NCBI GenBank assembly: GCA_017477005.1
Contig: JAFUXY010000402.1
Coordinates: forward strand, 1 to 5,569
DNA from: Lachnospiraceae bacterium
GTDB lineage: Bacteria > Bacillota > Clostridia > Lachnospirales > Lachnospiraceae
DNA length: 5,569 nt
Direction of reading: 5' to 3'
In this document: piece by piece, positions 1 to 4,889 of the stretch
Position numbering within the stretch: the stretch's first letter is position 1
Layout of the letters: every line of letters begins with the position of its first letter
Translations under genes and position numbers: made by a program
Notes under the pieces: generated by a model
The model's database searches: none
Seen by the model: the letters and a program-made list of their open reading frames with translations, nothing else
Told to the model about the DNA's origin: nothing

Positions 1-779
1 GCCGCTATGTGCATTTAGGCACCGGGAATTACAATGACACGACGGCGAAGATCTACACGGATTGCGGGCTATTCACCGCGTCAGAGCTGTACGGGGAGGA
101 TGCCACGGCGGTATTCAATATGCTTTCGGGCTATTCCGAACCCGAGATGTGGAACCGCCTGGCCTGCGCGCCGATCTGGCTTCGCAAAAAATTCTACGCG
201 CTGATCGATCGGGAGACGAAAAACGCGAGGGAAGGGCGGCCCGCGAAAATTATCGCCAAGATGAATTCGCTGTGCGATCAAAAGCTGATCGAACGTCTGT
301 ACGAGGCTTCGTCGGCCGGTGTCGAGATCGATCTGGTGATCCGCGGCATCTGCTGCCTGAAGACCGGGATTCCCGGAGTCAGCGAGCATATTCGGGTCAG
401 CTCGATCGTCGGTGAGTTTCTGGAGCACAGCCGGATCTTTTATTTTTATAACGACGGCGACGAAGAGATCTATATGGGGTCGGCGGACTGGATGCCGCGC
501 AATCTCAACCGCCGGGTGGAGCTGATTTTTCCGTTGGAAAACGAGGAGGTCCGCGCCAAGGCGAAGCATATTTTGGAGGTGCTGCTAAGCGACAACAAAA
601 AGGCCTGGTATCTTGGGGCGGACGGCGAGTACAGCCGGATCGACAAGCGCGGCAAGAAGCTCGTCAGCGCGCAGGAGACGTTTTGCCGGGAGGCGACGAA
701 GGCGGCCAAAAAGGAAAAGAAGGGAAAGCCCGAGAGGGTGTTCGTCCCGATGGATGGGTCGAAGGCAGGGGAATTCTGA
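1..779 (+). CDS. ppk1: Polyphosphate kinase PPK1, C-terminal part (5' truncated by window edge)
   Basis: PPK1 reversibly moves the terminal phosphate of ATP onto inorganic polyphosphate through a phosphohistidine intermediate. The reading frame is open from the left edge (first full codon at 3), and about 258 residues of a ~700-residue enzyme are visible. It opens with RYVHLGTGNYN, a PPK1 hallmark, followed by YTDCGLFTA. Further on are VRGICCLKTGIPGVSE, then FLEHSRIFYF, whose His codon is at 426-428, and GSADWMPRNLNRRVE. These belong to the two C-terminal phospholipase-D-like catalytic domains. The HSR histidine corresponds to the conserved second histidine of the family (His592 in E. coli, from family knowledge); the phosphorylated histidine lies just upstream of the window. 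The protein ends in a lysine-rich tail of roughly 35 residues beyond the catalytic fold. No U-tract terminator follows the stop. The next downstream gene is infC, about 610 bp away, so no operon link is implied. Confidence 0.96.
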   Translation, partial: RYVHLGTGNYNDTTAKIYTDCGLFTASELYGEDATAVFNMLSGYSEPEMWNRLACAPIWLRKKFYALIDRETKNAREGRPAKIIAKMNSLCDQKLIERLYEASSAGVEIDLVIRGICCLKTGIPGVSEHIRVSSIVGEFLEHSRIFYFYNDGDEEIYMGSADWMPRNLNRRVELIFPLENEEVRAKAKHILEVLLSDNKKAWYLGADGEYSRIDKRGKKLVSAQETFCREATKAAKKEKKGKPERVFVPMDGSKAGEF

Positions 780-790
780 GCTTTTTCAGG

Positions 791-871
791 TTGTCCACAA
801 AGTTATCCACAAAATCGCCTACTTATCAACTTGTGGTGTGGATAAAAAAATATACAATATCTTGTGGAAAA
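791..871. promoter_or_regulatory. Cluster of four DnaA-box-like 9-mers
   Basis: Two exact matches to the DnaA box TTATCCACA are present: 803-811 on the + strand and 837-845 on the - strand (read as TGTGGATAA). Two one-mismatch copies flank them: TTGTCCACA at 791-799 on + and TTTTCCACA at 863-871 on -. The arrangement is two forward boxes then two reverse boxes, with an A/T-rich stretch at 842-860. The last box ends 4 bp before a probable -35 element. DnaA binding could control that promoter or titrate DnaA. A full replication origin is less likely because no dnaA, dnaN, rpmH or gyrase gene is nearby. The sites are seen directly; the function is inferred. Confidence 0.6.
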
Positions 872-874
872 GGC

Positions 875-903
875 TTGCATTTTTCAAACAATGGTGTTAC
901 TAT
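875..903 (+). promoter_or_regulatory. Probable sigma-A promoter upstream of a leader or small RNA
   Basis: TTGCAT (875-880) is followed after 17 bp by TACTAT (898-903), which matches the consensus -10 at four of six positions. Alternatively TATACT at 901-906 could serve as the -10, but with a long 20-bp spacer. Transcription would begin near 910. An inverted repeat overlaps the -10 region, so the promoter may be repressor-controlled. No protein-coding gene starts for nearly 500 bp, so the product would be a non-coding RNA or the distal part of the infC leader. Confidence 0.45.
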
Positions 904-918
904 ACTATATGGTAACAC
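894..918. promoter_or_regulatory. Perfect 7-bp inverted repeat over the -10 region (candidate operator)
   Basis: GTGTTAC (894-900) and GTAACAC (912-918) are perfect inverted repeats separated by 11 bp of A/T-rich sequence. The dyad spans the -10 box and the expected transcription start, a typical place for a dimeric repressor operator. I do not recognise the motif as that of a named regulator. It could instead form a weak RNA hairpin if transcription starts further upstream. Confidence 0.4.
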
Positions 919-1033
919 ACACCAAAGCAAGGGTTATTTCCTTGCCCTGACAGTCCACACAACTGTCAGATCGTAGACCTGAATAAAGGAATACGGGAAA
1001 GAGGCCGTCCACACAGCGGTCTCTTTTCTTGTT
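910..1033 (+). ncRNA. Candidate small RNA or upstream leader segment with three hairpins
   Basis: Three successive stem-loops fit a ~120-nt transcript from the promoter at 875-903. They are GCAAGG/CCTTGC (927-932 with 940-945), CTGACAG/CTGTCAG (947-953 with 963-969), and a 10-bp stem of 998-1007 with 1017-1026 followed by a T-rich tail. The second and third hairpins have 9-nt loops of almost identical sequence, TCCACACAA and TCCACACAG, each closed by a G-C pair. The stems are unrelated in sequence, so the shared loop looks selected rather than duplicated. The element has no plausible reading frame. It may be an independent small RNA or an attenuator in a long infC leader. I do not recognise it as a known RNA family. 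Confidence 0.4.
998..1033 (+). terminator. Terminator-like hairpin with U-rich tail
   Basis: The stem pairs AAAGAGGCCG (998-1007) with CGGTCTCTTT (1017-1026), giving ten pairs including one G-T wobble, with loop TCCACACAG. The following sequence is T-rich (TCTTTTCTTGTTT). It would end the RNA started near 910. The tail is interrupted by C and G, so termination may be partial. Confidence 0.55.
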
Positions 1034-1045
1034 TATCAGCAAGTT

Positions 1046-1089
1046 GGGGATTTTATCACCCCTTCTCGATGGAAAAAGGTGGATTTTCC
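1046..1089 (+). other. Two short hairpins just upstream of the infC promoter
   Basis: GGGGAT (1046-1051) pairs with ATC plus CCCC (1055-1062, one bulged A). GGAAAA (1071-1076) pairs with TTTTCC (1084-1089). The second dyad abuts the -35 box at 1091. They could be RNA structures of a read-through transcript or part of a regulator-binding site. Nothing else is recognisable in this stretch. Confidence 0.3.
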
Positions 1090-1090
1090 C

Positions 1091-1119
1091 TTGACAGGGT
1101 AGGGGGAATGTGGTATCGT
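1091..1119 (+). promoter_or_regulatory. Promoter of the infC-rpmI-rplT operon
   Basis: A perfect -35 box TTGACA (1091-1096) and an ideal 17-bp spacer lead to TATCGT (1114-1119), which keeps the key first A and last T of the -10 consensus. Transcription should begin near 1126. This gives a leader of about 260 nt before infC, as expected for L20-controlled clostridial and bacillar infC operons. Confidence 0.7.
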
Positions 1120-1125
1120 TTCTTG

Positions 1126-1363
1126 TGGTGAGCGAACAAAGTCTGTTTTGTCGTTTACCTTTAGTCGCTAACAAGCAGAGTGATCCACTCTCACCTGACC
1201 GCGGCCGGTATTTCGGAGACGCTGAGTAAGGCGGTTTCCGGGCTTGCGTTTCAGTGTTCATACAAGACGACTTTTTCTTCAGCCAATAGCAGGATACTGT
1301 GTTCGGTGTAGAAAGGGAGTTTTTGTGATGATTTTGGTGGAGGGCTTTGCTGTCCACTTTTTT
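1126..1363 (+). ncRNA. infC 5' leader, probable L20-responsive attenuator RNA
   Basis: The 260 nt between the promoter and infC contain no credible gene but strong secondary structure. AGCGA (1131-1135) pairs with TCGCT (1165-1169), enclosing an ACAAA/TTTGT hairpin (1136-1140 with 1147-1151). AGAGTG/CACTCT (1177-1182 with 1186-1191) forms a tight stem with a 3-nt loop. The leader ends in an intrinsic terminator just before the infC ribosome binding site. In Bacillus subtilis, ribosomal protein L20 binds a leader that mimics its 23S rRNA site and promotes premature termination in this same operon (established). Position, length, terminator and downstream genes all fit that model. I could not verify the conserved L20-binding core by eye. 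Confidence 0.62.
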
Positions 1364-1364
1364 G
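1337..1364 (+). terminator. Intrinsic terminator (attenuator) in the infC leader
   Basis: GTGGA (1337-1341) pairs with TCCAC (1353-1357). Three inner pairs continue the stem past one mismatch around a TTT loop, and a run of six Ts follows directly (1358-1363). It lies 13 bp upstream of the infC ribosome binding site, so it cannot terminate an upstream gene usefully and is best read as an attenuator. Confidence 0.72.
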
Positions 1365-1388
1365 TGTGAAATTTATGGAGGTGTTATT

Positions 1389-1898
1389 ATTAGCAAGATG
1401 ATGGTCAACGAACAGATCAGAGATCCGCAGGTTCGTCTGATCGGTCCGGACGGGGAACAGCTAGGTATTATGTCTGCGAGAGAGGCCCAGGCAAAGGCTT
1501 ACGATGCAGATTTGGATTTGGTCAAGGTGGCGCCGAATGCCCGACCGCCGGTTTGCAAGATTATCGATTATGGAAAATATCGATACGAGTTGGCGAGAAA
1601 GGAGAAGGAGGCCAAGAAAAAGCAGAAGACCATCGAGGTCAAGGAAATCCGTATTTCTCCCAATATTGAAGCCAATGATCTAAACACCAAAATGAATGCG
1701 GCGAGGAAATTCCTGTCAAAAGGAAACAAGGTCAAGATTACCTTGCGGTTCCGCGGACGGGAAATGGCGCATATGCAGCAGACGCGCCATGTGTTAGACG
1801 ATTTTGCCAATCAGCTTTCGGATATCGCCATTGTGGAGAAACCCGGAAAACAGGAAGGCCGCACCATCAGTATGGTGTTGAGCGAGAAAAAATCATAG
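1389..1898 (+). CDS. infC: Translation initiation factor IF-3
   Basis: IF3 binds the 30S subunit, prevents premature 50S joining and checks start-codon/initiator-tRNA pairing. The N-terminal domain is seen in VNEQIRDPQVRLIGPDGEQLG and in APNARPPVCKIIDYGKYRYE. A lysine-rich linker (EKEAKKKQK) follows, then the C-terminal domain with VKEIRISPNIEANDLNTK and LRFRGREMAH. Length (~170 residues) is normal. The start is chosen as ATT at 1389: it lies 6 nt after the strong site GGAGGT (1377-1382), and infC classically uses AUU for autoregulation by IF3. A second ATT at 1386 is possible, and would give an M-I-S-K start like the B. subtilis protein. The ATGs at 1398 and 1401 are 15 and 18 nt from the ribosome binding site, too far. 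It is the first gene of the operon; rpmI follows after 16 bp. Confidence 0.95.
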   Translation: MSKMMVNEQIRDPQVRLIGPDGEQLGIMSAREAQAKAYDADLDLVKVAPNARPPVCKIIDYGKYRYELARKEKEAKKKQKTIEVKEIRISPNIEANDLNTKMNAARKFLSKGNKVKITLRFRGREMAHMQQTRHVLDDFANQLSDIAIVEKPGKQEGRTISMVLSEKKS

Positions 1899-1914
1899 AA
1901 GGAGGTAGTCGATC

Positions 1915-2112
1915 ATGCCGAAAATGAAGACAAAAAGAGCGGCTGCAAAGCGGTTCAAAAAGACCGCCACAGGAAAGCTCAAGAGGAACAAAGCGTACAA
2001 GAGCCATATTCTGACGAAGAAGTCCACAAAGCGCAAGAGAAATCTTCGCCATGCAACGATGACGGACAGCACCAATGTAAAGAACATGAAGAAGTGTATG
2101 CCCTATTTGTGA
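1915..2112 (+). CDS. rpmI: 50S ribosomal protein L35
   Basis: A 65-residue, very basic protein that starts [17 protein letters not shown] and ends KKCMPYL, both diagnostic of bacterial L35 at its usual length. It is a structural component of the large ribosomal subunit. The start ATG lies 8 nt after a near-perfect ribosome binding site, AAGGAGGT (1899-1906), which itself begins right after the infC stop. It sits between infC and rplT, the conserved order of this operon in Firmicutes and many other bacteria. Confidence 0.98.
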   Translation: MPKMKTKRAAAKRFKKTATGKLKRNKAYKSHILTKKSTKRKRNLRHATMTDSTNVKNMKKCMPYL

Positions 2113-2139
2113 TAGACGATCATTTGTTCGTTTAGGAAT

Positions 2140-2182
2140 TGTTCAAAAAAGACAAGGAGTGTTATACGGTTGTTTTTGAACA
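2140..2182 (+). other. Perfect 10-bp inverted repeat in the rpmI-rplT spacer
   Basis: TGTTCAAAAA (2140-2149) and TTTTTGAACA (2173-2182) are exact inverted repeats around a 23-nt loop. The hairpin would lie 16 nt upstream of the rplT ribosome binding site. The right arm carries five Ts but no U-tract follows the stem, so it is not a canonical terminator. It could be an RNA processing or stabilising element, or a translational control site for L20. Confidence 0.5.
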
Positions 2183-2210
2183 GTCCCTTACATTATTCAG
2201 GAGGATTATT

Positions 2211-2564
2211 ATGGCTAGAATAAAAGGCGGTTTTAAGGCCAGAAAGAGACACAACAAGGTATTGAAGCTCGCGAAGGGCTATCGAGGCGCGAGGTCGAAG
2301 CAGTATCGGATCGCAAAACAGTCCGTGATGCGGGCACTCAATTCATCCTATGCAGGACGCAAGCAGAGAAAACGTCAGTTCCGTCGTCTTTGGATCGCGC
2401 GTATCAATGCGGCTGCGAGATTGAGCGGTATTTCCTATAGCCGTTTTATGTTTGGATTGAAGCAGGCGGGCATCGACCTCAATCGCAAGATGCTTGCGGA
2501 GATGGCGGTGAATGATGCGGAAGGCTTCGCAAAGCTGGCGGAGATTGCCAAAGAAAAGGCGTGA
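2211..2564 (+). CDS. rplT: 50S ribosomal protein L20
   Basis: A basic 117-residue protein, the normal L20 length. It opens [16 protein letters not shown] and continues with [28 protein letters not shown] and [16 protein letters not shown], all characteristic of L20. It is needed early in 50S assembly, where it binds 23S rRNA, and in low-GC Gram-positives it represses its own operon through the infC leader (established for B. subtilis). The start at 2211 is chosen because AGGAGG (2199-2204) lies 6 nt upstream and the family begins at this MARIK; an in-frame extension to 2139 would run into the spacer hairpin and is rejected. It is the last gene of the infC operon. Confidence 0.98.
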   Translation: MARIKGGFKARKRHNKVLKLAKGYRGARSKQYRIAKQSVMRALNSSYAGRKQRKRQFRRLWIARINAAARLSGISYSRFMFGLKQAGIDLNRKMLAEMAVNDAEGFAKLAEIAKEKA

Positions 2565-2571
2565 GGAAAGG

Positions 2572-2599
2572 GGTTTTGTTCCGCCTACGGAACAGAGCC
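2572..2599 (+). other. Strong hairpin after rplT without a U-tract
   Basis: A 12-pair stem of 2572-2583 with 2588-2599 (core TGTTCCG/CGGAACA, two G-T wobbles further out) has a 4-nt CCTA loop and starts 7 bp after the rplT stop. No T-run follows, so it is not a standard intrinsic terminator. It may protect the 3' end of the operon mRNA, or serve as a partial terminator or processing site ahead of the riboswitch. Confidence 0.5.
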
Positions 2600-2616
2600 G
2601 ATGGAAATGCAATAGA

Positions 2617-2708
2617 AAAACAGGGGAGTCCGGGGATACGGGCTGAGATATGGATGGTGTCCATGACCCTTTTACCTGATCCGGTTCATACCGGCGTAGG
2701 GAGTTATA
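2617..2708 (+). promoter_or_regulatory. TPP riboswitch (THI element)
   Basis: The thi-box landmarks occur in the right order: GGGGAGTCC (2623-2631), GGGCTGAGATA (2640-2650), GACCC (2665-2669), ACCTGATCCGG (2674-2684), and ATACCGGCGTAGGGA (2688-2702). CTGAGA is the pyrimidine-sensing core, and the ACCTGATC...CGGCGTAGGGA arm holds the pyrophosphate-binding side (established for the family). It senses thiamin pyrophosphate and here controls the importer genes beginning at 2896. The closing helix P1 looks short and imperfect (AAC next to the aptamer pairs with GTT at 2703-2705). The 3' strand GGGAG (2699-2703) can pair with CTCCC (2725-2729) of the downstream terminator, giving a plausible antiterminator when TPP is absent. 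Confidence 0.95.
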
Positions 2709-2722
2709 CAGACAGACGACAG

Positions 2723-2760
2723 CGCTCCCAGGGTATTTTGGGAGCGTTTTTCGTGTTTTT
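2723..2760 (+). terminator. Riboswitch expression-platform terminator
   Basis: A perfect 8-bp stem, CGCTCCCA (2723-2730) with TGGGAGCG (2739-2746), has an 8-nt loop and is followed by five Ts and, shortly after, a second T-run. It lies 14 nt after the TPP aptamer. When TPP is bound, the aptamer's GGGAG stays in the ligand-bound fold and this terminator forms. Without TPP, GGGAG can capture CTCCC and allow read-through. Confidence 0.88.
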
Positions 2761-2874
2761 TAAGGGAAACACTGATTTAATCATATTTCCTCAAAAACCA
2801 TGCACACAAATCGCATAGGAATGCACTTCGTGCAGCGATTTGGCGCAAAGGAAACGCTTTATCAGCGTTTCCTA
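2761..2874. repeat. MITE-like palindromic element with terminal inverted repeats
   Basis: Near-perfect terminal inverted repeats, GGAAACACTGAT (2765-2776) and ATCAGCGTTTCC (2861-2872), differ at one position. Inside are a nested palindrome, CAAATCGC (2807-2814) with GCGATTTG (2835-2842) enclosing TGCAC/GTGCA (2822-2826 with 2830-2834), and a perfect 10-bp hairpin AGGAAACGCT/AGCGTTTCCT (2849-2858 with 2864-2873). A TA dinucleotide lies at each outer edge (2761-2762 and 2873-2874), as expected for IS630/mariner-type target duplications. It has no coding capacity. It could also be purely an RNA structure of the permease leader; copy number in the genome would decide. Confidence 0.45.
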
Positions 2875-2895
2875 ATAATAATTCAGGAGTGATTC

Positions 2896-3663
2896 GTGAA
2901 AGAGAAAATAAAAAAATATGGTACGCAAAACGGCCCTGCGCTCGTGGCGGTGCTGTGTCTGCTCGGGGTCTGGCAGTTGGTATGTATGGCGGGGTGGCTG
3001 CCGCCTTATCTGCTTCCATCCCCGGTGGCTGTTGTAGAGGCGCTGTTTGAGGATGCACCGCTTTTGGTGCAGCATAGCGTTGTCACGCTGCAGGAAGCGT
3101 TCTGGGGGCTTTTGTCCGGTGTTGTTTTGGGCTGTGTATTTGCGGTAGTTATGGATGCGTTCGAGGGGGTGTACAAGGCGCTATACCCGATCCTTGTGAT
3201 CACGCAGACCATCCCAACGGTGGCGATCGCGCCGCTTTTGGTGCTGTGGTTTGGTTATGAGATGCTGCCCAAGATCGTGCTGATCGTACTGGTGACTTTT
3301 TTCCCGGTGACGGTGGGCGTGCTGGCGGGCTTCAAATCGATCGACGAAGATCAGATACGATTGTTTCGATCGATGGGCGCCAATCGGTTTCAAATTTTGG
3401 TGTATTTGAAATGGCCGTCGGCCTTGTCGGAGTTTTTTTCGGCGCTGCGGATTGCGGTGGCGTACTCCGTGGTGGGGGCAGTTATCGCCGAGTGGCTGGG
3501 CGGATTTTGGGGATTGGGTGTGTATATGATCCGTGTGAAAGCGGCCTTTGCCTTTGACAAGATGTTTGCGGTCATTATCCTGATCTCCGCAATCAGCCTT
3601 TTGCTGATGAAGGCAGTGGATTTTTTGCAGAAAAAAAGCATGCCATATTTGTACATGGAGTAA
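2896..3663 (+). CDS. thiX: ABC importer permease, ThiX-like (thiamin pyrimidine precursor uptake)
   Basis: Membrane subunit of an ABC importer of the SsuC/TauC/ThiX type, 255 residues, the family's usual size. About six hydrophobic segments are visible, near residues 14-34, 66-88, 95-119, 124-145, 184-205 and 221-242. The cytoplasmic EAA loop that docks the ATPase is seen at about 147-172 (KSIDEDQIRLFRSMGANRF, then WP at 173-174). LLPSPVAV near 39-46 and QTIPTVAIAPLLVLWFG at 104-120 are typical of the family. Start is GTG at 2896, 6 nt after AGGAG (2885-2889). A TPP riboswitch directly upstream and a THI5/NMT1-type binding protein downstream point to a thiamin pyrimidine (HMP or formylaminopyrimidine) importer. 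The family fold also serves sulfonates, so the substrate rests on context. Confidence 0.85.
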   Translation: MKEKIKKYGTQNGPALVAVLCLLGVWQLVCMAGWLPPYLLPSPVAVVEALFEDAPLLVQHSVVTLQEAFWGLLSGVVLGCVFAVVMDAFEGVYKALYPILVITQTIPTVAIAPLLVLWFGYEMLPKIVLIVLVTFFPVTVGVLAGFKSIDEDQIRLFRSMGANRFQILVYLKWPSALSEFFSALRIAVAYSVVGAVIAEWLGGFWGLGVYMIRVKAAFAFDKMFAVIILISAISLLLMKAVDFLQKKSMPYLYME

Positions 3664-3704
3664 CGTAACGGAACAGATATAATATATAAAGAAAGGGAGA
3701 AGCG

Positions 3705-4856
3705 ATGAAAAAACGAATGGTAGCGATAGCAATGATGGTTTCTGTGAGCCTGTCTTTGTGGGCTTGCGGGACAGGGACACAGGGAGGAACGGCGGTATCA
3801 GAGGAAGAAAGCGCGGATGGAGTTGGCGCGGAAGCCGGAGAAGAAAGCGCAGATGGAGCCGATGAGGAAGCCGGAGAGGATGCAAGTGCGGATGGAGCGG
3901 ATGCGGAAGGCGGCGAAGATTCTAGCGCCAAGGATGCGGCTTCGAAGGAAGAAATTACATTCGTACTAGATTGGACACCGAACACGAATCACACCGGCAT
4001 CTACGAAGCCATTGAAAAAGGCTATTATGCTGACGAAGGCTTGGAGGTATCCGTGGTTCAGCCGCCAGACGATGGAGCGGAAATGCTGGTGGGTTCCGGG
4101 AGAGCGGAGTTCGGTGTCAGCTTTCAGGACACGTTGGCCTCGGCGCTGGTCGGGGATTATGCGCTCCCGATCCAGGCGGTGGCAGCGATCGAACAGCACA
4201 ACACCTCCGGCGTGCTTTCCCGAGAAGGAGAGGGGATTACGAGTCCGGCCAAGCTCGAAGGGAAAAAATACGCGACCTGGGGACTGCCGATCGAAAATGC
4301 GATGATGCAGAATGTCTTGAAGGCAGACGGCGGCGATTTTGACAAGGTAGAGGTCATCCCCACAACGGTCACGGACGAAGCGTCGGCGCTTTCCTCCCAC
4401 ACCTATGACGCAATCTGGGTGTACTATGGCTGGGCGGGCATTGGCTGCAATGTGGCTGGCGTGCCGACGGATTTCTGGGCGTTCAAGGACGTCAACCCGG
4501 TCTTTGATTATTATACGCCGGTGCTGATCGCCAACAATACATTTTTGGAGGAACATCCGGACACGGCGAAGGCTTTTTTGCGGGCGACGGCCAAGGGCTA
4601 TGAAGACGCGGCGTCCGATCCGGAGGAAGCGGCGGAAATATTGATGAAGGAAAATCCTGAATTGGCGGACAATCCAGAGCTTGTCAATCAAAGCCAGGAA
4701 TATCTATCGAAGGAATATATTTCCGACGCCGATCGCTGGGGTGTATTCGATGCCGACCGCTGGAATGCGTTCTACCAGTGGCTCAATGAAAACGATTTGG
4801 TAGATGAAAAGATCCCGGAGGATTTTGGGTTTACGAATGAGTATTTGCCGGAGTGA
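3705..4856 (+). CDS. thiY: Thiamin-pyrimidine ABC transporter substrate-binding lipoprotein, ThiY-like (NMT1/THI5 family)
   Basis: Extracellular binding protein, 383 residues. A signal peptide (MKKRMVAIAMMVSVSLSL) ends at a lipobox with Cys21 in LWAC-G; Trp at -2 is slightly atypical. Residues 33-83 form an acidic Glu/Asp/Ala/Gly/Ser linker made of three related repeats. The binding domain begins near 84 with FVLDWTPNTNHTGIYEAIEKG, the NMT1/THI5-like signature, followed by EGLEVSVVQPP, AEFGVSFQD and TYDAIWVYYGWAG. Homologues such as ThiY of Bacillus halodurans bind N-formyl-aminopyrimidine for thiamin salvage (established). Start ATG 3705 lies 5 nt after AAGGGAG. It is 41 bp downstream of the permease gene and 33 bp upstream of the ATPase gene, under the same TPP riboswitch. 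HMP itself is an alternative ligand. Confidence 0.9.
   Translation: MKKRMVAIAMMVSVSLSLWACGTGTQGGTAVSEEESADGVGAEAGEESADGADEEAGEDASADGADAEGGEDSSAKDAASKEEITFVLDWTPNTNHTGIYEAIEKGYYADEGLEVSVVQPPDDGAEMLVGSGRAEFGVSFQDTLASALVGDYALPIQAVAAIEQHNTSGVLSREGEGITSPAKLEGKKYATWGLPIENAMMQNVLKADGGDFDKVEVIPTTVTDEASALSSHTYDAIWVYYGWAGIGCNVAGVPTDFWAFKDVNPVFDYYTPVLIANNTFLEEHPDTAKAFLRATAKGYEDAASDPEEAAEILMKENPELADNPELVNQSQEYLSKEYISDADRWGVFDADRWNAFYQWLNENDLVDEKIPEDFGFTNEYLPE
3807..3917 (+). repeat. Three tandem 36-39-bp coding repeats (acidic linker)
   Basis: Within the binding-protein gene, units at 3807-3842, 3843-3878 and 3879-3917 encode ESADGVGAEAGE, ESADGADEEAGE and DASADGADAEGGE. The first two match at 29 of 36 bases. 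They form a flexible, highly acidic tether between the lipid anchor and the folded domain. Such in-frame repeats may vary in copy number between strains. Confidence 0.75.
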
Positions 4857-4889
4857 AGGAATGCTTCATCGAAAGGAGACGGGCGGCGT

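Noticed and set aside
81..569. 162-codon minus-strand open frame opposite ppk
   Set aside because: Antisense to the conserved PPK1 catalytic domain; no motif or ribosome binding site.
780..920. Chromosomal replication origin
   Set aside because: The DnaA boxes are real, but no dnaA, dnaN, rpmH or gyrase gene is near, and the number of boxes is modest. Kept only as a DnaA-box cluster.
905..1357. 150-codon open frame on the minus strand
   Set aside because: The product is low-complexity and resembles no protein family. It runs antisense to two promoters, several RNA hairpins and a terminator, and has no fitting ribosome binding site.
1347..1388. Upstream TTG start extending infC by 14 codons
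   Set aside because: It lies inside the attenuator stem and has no ribosome binding site; IF3 homology begins after the GGAGGT site.
3664..3704. Internal promoter before thiY (TATAAT at 3678-3683)
   Set aside because: The -10 match is perfect, but the only -35-like TTGTAC (3649-3654) is 23 bp away, too far. Co-transcription from the riboswitch is simpler.
3181..3885. 234-codon minus-strand open frame opposite the permease and binding-protein genes
   Set aside because: It is rich in His, Arg, Pro and Leu as expected from reverse reading of a GC-rich gene, and overlaps two well-supported genes.
3966..4691. 241-codon minus-strand open frame opposite thiY
   Set aside because: Antisense shadow of a clear NMT1-family gene, with no family features of its own.
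4851..4867. Small TGAAG/CTTCA hairpin over the thiY stop
   Set aside because: Only five pairs and no T-run; too weak to call a terminator.
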